DNA from: Pseudomonas sp. K2I15
Lineage (GTDB): Bacteria > Pseudomonadota > Gammaproteobacteria > Pseudomonadales > Pseudomonadaceae
Direction: 5' to 3'
Length of the DNA: 64,000 bases
Assembly (NCBI RefSeq): GCF_002204795.1
Contig: NZ_NIXO01000001.1
Coordinates: 124,001 to 188,000, forward strand
The position numbers and the translations under genes were made by a program. Each line of letters opens with the position of its first letter. Within the stretch, counting starts at the first letter, position 1. Below the pieces are notes generated by a model. The model had not been told where the DNA came from and did not search any database. It worked only from the letters and a program-made list of their open reading frames with translations. Of the stretch, positions 63,487-64,000 are shown piece after piece.

Positions 63487-64000
63487 TCACTCGTCCTGTT
63501 GAATGACCCGTGAGCGCGTCATCTGGGCTGGCGGGAAATGGCAGGTAAAGGTGCTGCCATGGCCCAGCACGCTGCTGATTTCCAGCCGCGCGCGATGGCG
63601 CAGCAGCACATGTTTGACGATGGCCAGGCCTAGCCCGGTGCCGCCGGTGTTGGAGTTGCGGCTGGAGTCGACGCGGTAGAAGCGCTCGGTCAGGCGCGGC
63701 AAGTGCTTGGCGTCGATGCCCATCCCGGCGTCCTGCACGCTCAGGTGCGCGCCCTGGTCATCGGCCCACCAGCGGATGCGGATGTTGCCCTTGTCCTGGG
63801 TGTATTTGACGGCGTTGAACACCAGGTTGGAAAACGCGCTGCGCAATTCGCCCTCACTGCCCTTGAGCAGGATCGACGGGTCGGCTTCCAGGGTAATCTG
63901 CTGTTCACGCTGCCCGGACAACGCCTGCGCATCGCTCTTTATGGTCTGCAACAGGCTTTGCACCGGCACCGGGTGGTTGTCCGACGGGTAGTCAGTGGCT
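63487..64000 (-). CDS. phoR: Phosphate regulon sensor kinase PhoR (5' part outside window)
   Basis: C-terminal 171 codons of a histidine kinase, running in from the right edge. The HATPase_c domain is complete: N box NLVFNAVKYT, G1 VQDAGMGI, F box ERFYRVDSSRNSNTGG and G2 GTGLGLAIVK, ending FTCHFPPAQMTRSRVIQQDE. Identity as PhoR is from the position near pst-phoU (the usual Pseudomonas order, phoB beyond the edge) and the ERFYRVDSSRNSNTGGTGLGLAI match; the phosphorylated His, PAS and membrane parts lie outside. Confidence 0.85.
   Translation of the reverse strand, partial: ATDYPSDNHPVPVQSLLQTIKSDAQALSGQREQQITLEADPSILLKGSEGELRSAFSNLVFNAVKYTQDKGNIRIRWWADDQGAHLSVQDAGMGIDAKHLPRLTERFYRVDSSRNSNTGGTGLGLAIVKHVLLRHRARLEISSVLGHGSTFTCHFPPAQMTRSRVIQQDE

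Overview
The window is a chromosomal stretch of a fluorescent Pseudomonas, most likely of the P. fluorescens group. The evidence is the high G+C content, the protein families, many REP/REPIN elements of the type known from P. fluorescens, and a gene order that, as I recall it, follows P. aeruginosa PAO1 in blocks: uvrD to PA5442 to RpiR/pycR/pycA/pycB; MocR/paiB; aspA/LysR/purE/purK; pstS-C-A-B-phoU-response regulator and phoR. No tRNA, rRNA, CRISPR array, phage or insertion sequence was seen.

Region 1 (1-7482) is a zinc-starvation island. On the minus strand lies folE2-znuC-znuB (translationally coupled; znuB runs off the left edge). Divergent from it is a periplasmic amidase. Then come a small secreted protein of unknown function, dksA2 (zinc-finger cysteines partly replaced), the COG0523 GTPase zigA, a DUF1826 protein and a second COG0523 GTPase. 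Two Zur-box-like palindromes (2377-2397, 4142-4162) sit in the two divergent intergenic regions. Together they offer uptake, zinc allocation and zinc-independent replacement enzymes. The DUF1826 protein carries an HxD...H...R residue pattern that looks like an Fe(II)/2-oxoglutarate-type metal centre.

Region 2 (7476-19790) holds housekeeping and envelope genes: DUF3301, pdxY, a lipoprotein, a hotdog thioesterase, a CPA2 cation/proton antiporter, an SMI1/KNR4 protein, a Tim44-like protein, uvrD, and a membrane PAS-PAS-GGDEF-EAL protein. Region 3 (19890-25629) is the two-subunit pyruvate carboxylase locus: an RpiR/HexR-type regulator with a perfect palindrome upstream, pycR (LysR) divergent from pycA-pycB with a perfect inverted repeat between them, and a strong terminator.

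Region 4 (25640-43776) is more accessory: a short autotransporter, an amino-acid ABC permease and binding protein divergent from a homocysteine methyltransferase, a paiB-GNAT-GNAT operon divergent from a MocR regulator, a large dermonecrotic-toxin-like (DUF6543) gene cut in two by one in-frame TAG, a polyamine-binding protein with an acetylpolyamine deacetylase, an AraC regulator, an asparaginase and an AGCS symporter. Region 5 (44102-52817) holds aspA, its LysR neighbour, purE-purK, small envelope genes, a sugar mutarotase, a thioesterase and an MHS-type transporter. Region 6 (52845-64000) is the phosphate regulon: Pho boxes, pstS, pstC, pstA, pstB, phoU, a response regulator, an M23 peptidase, a CorC/HlyC protein and the 3' part of phoR.

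Nine REPIN-like doublets of three sequence classes, and one different hairpin pair, fill intergenic spaces, including one inside the pst operon.
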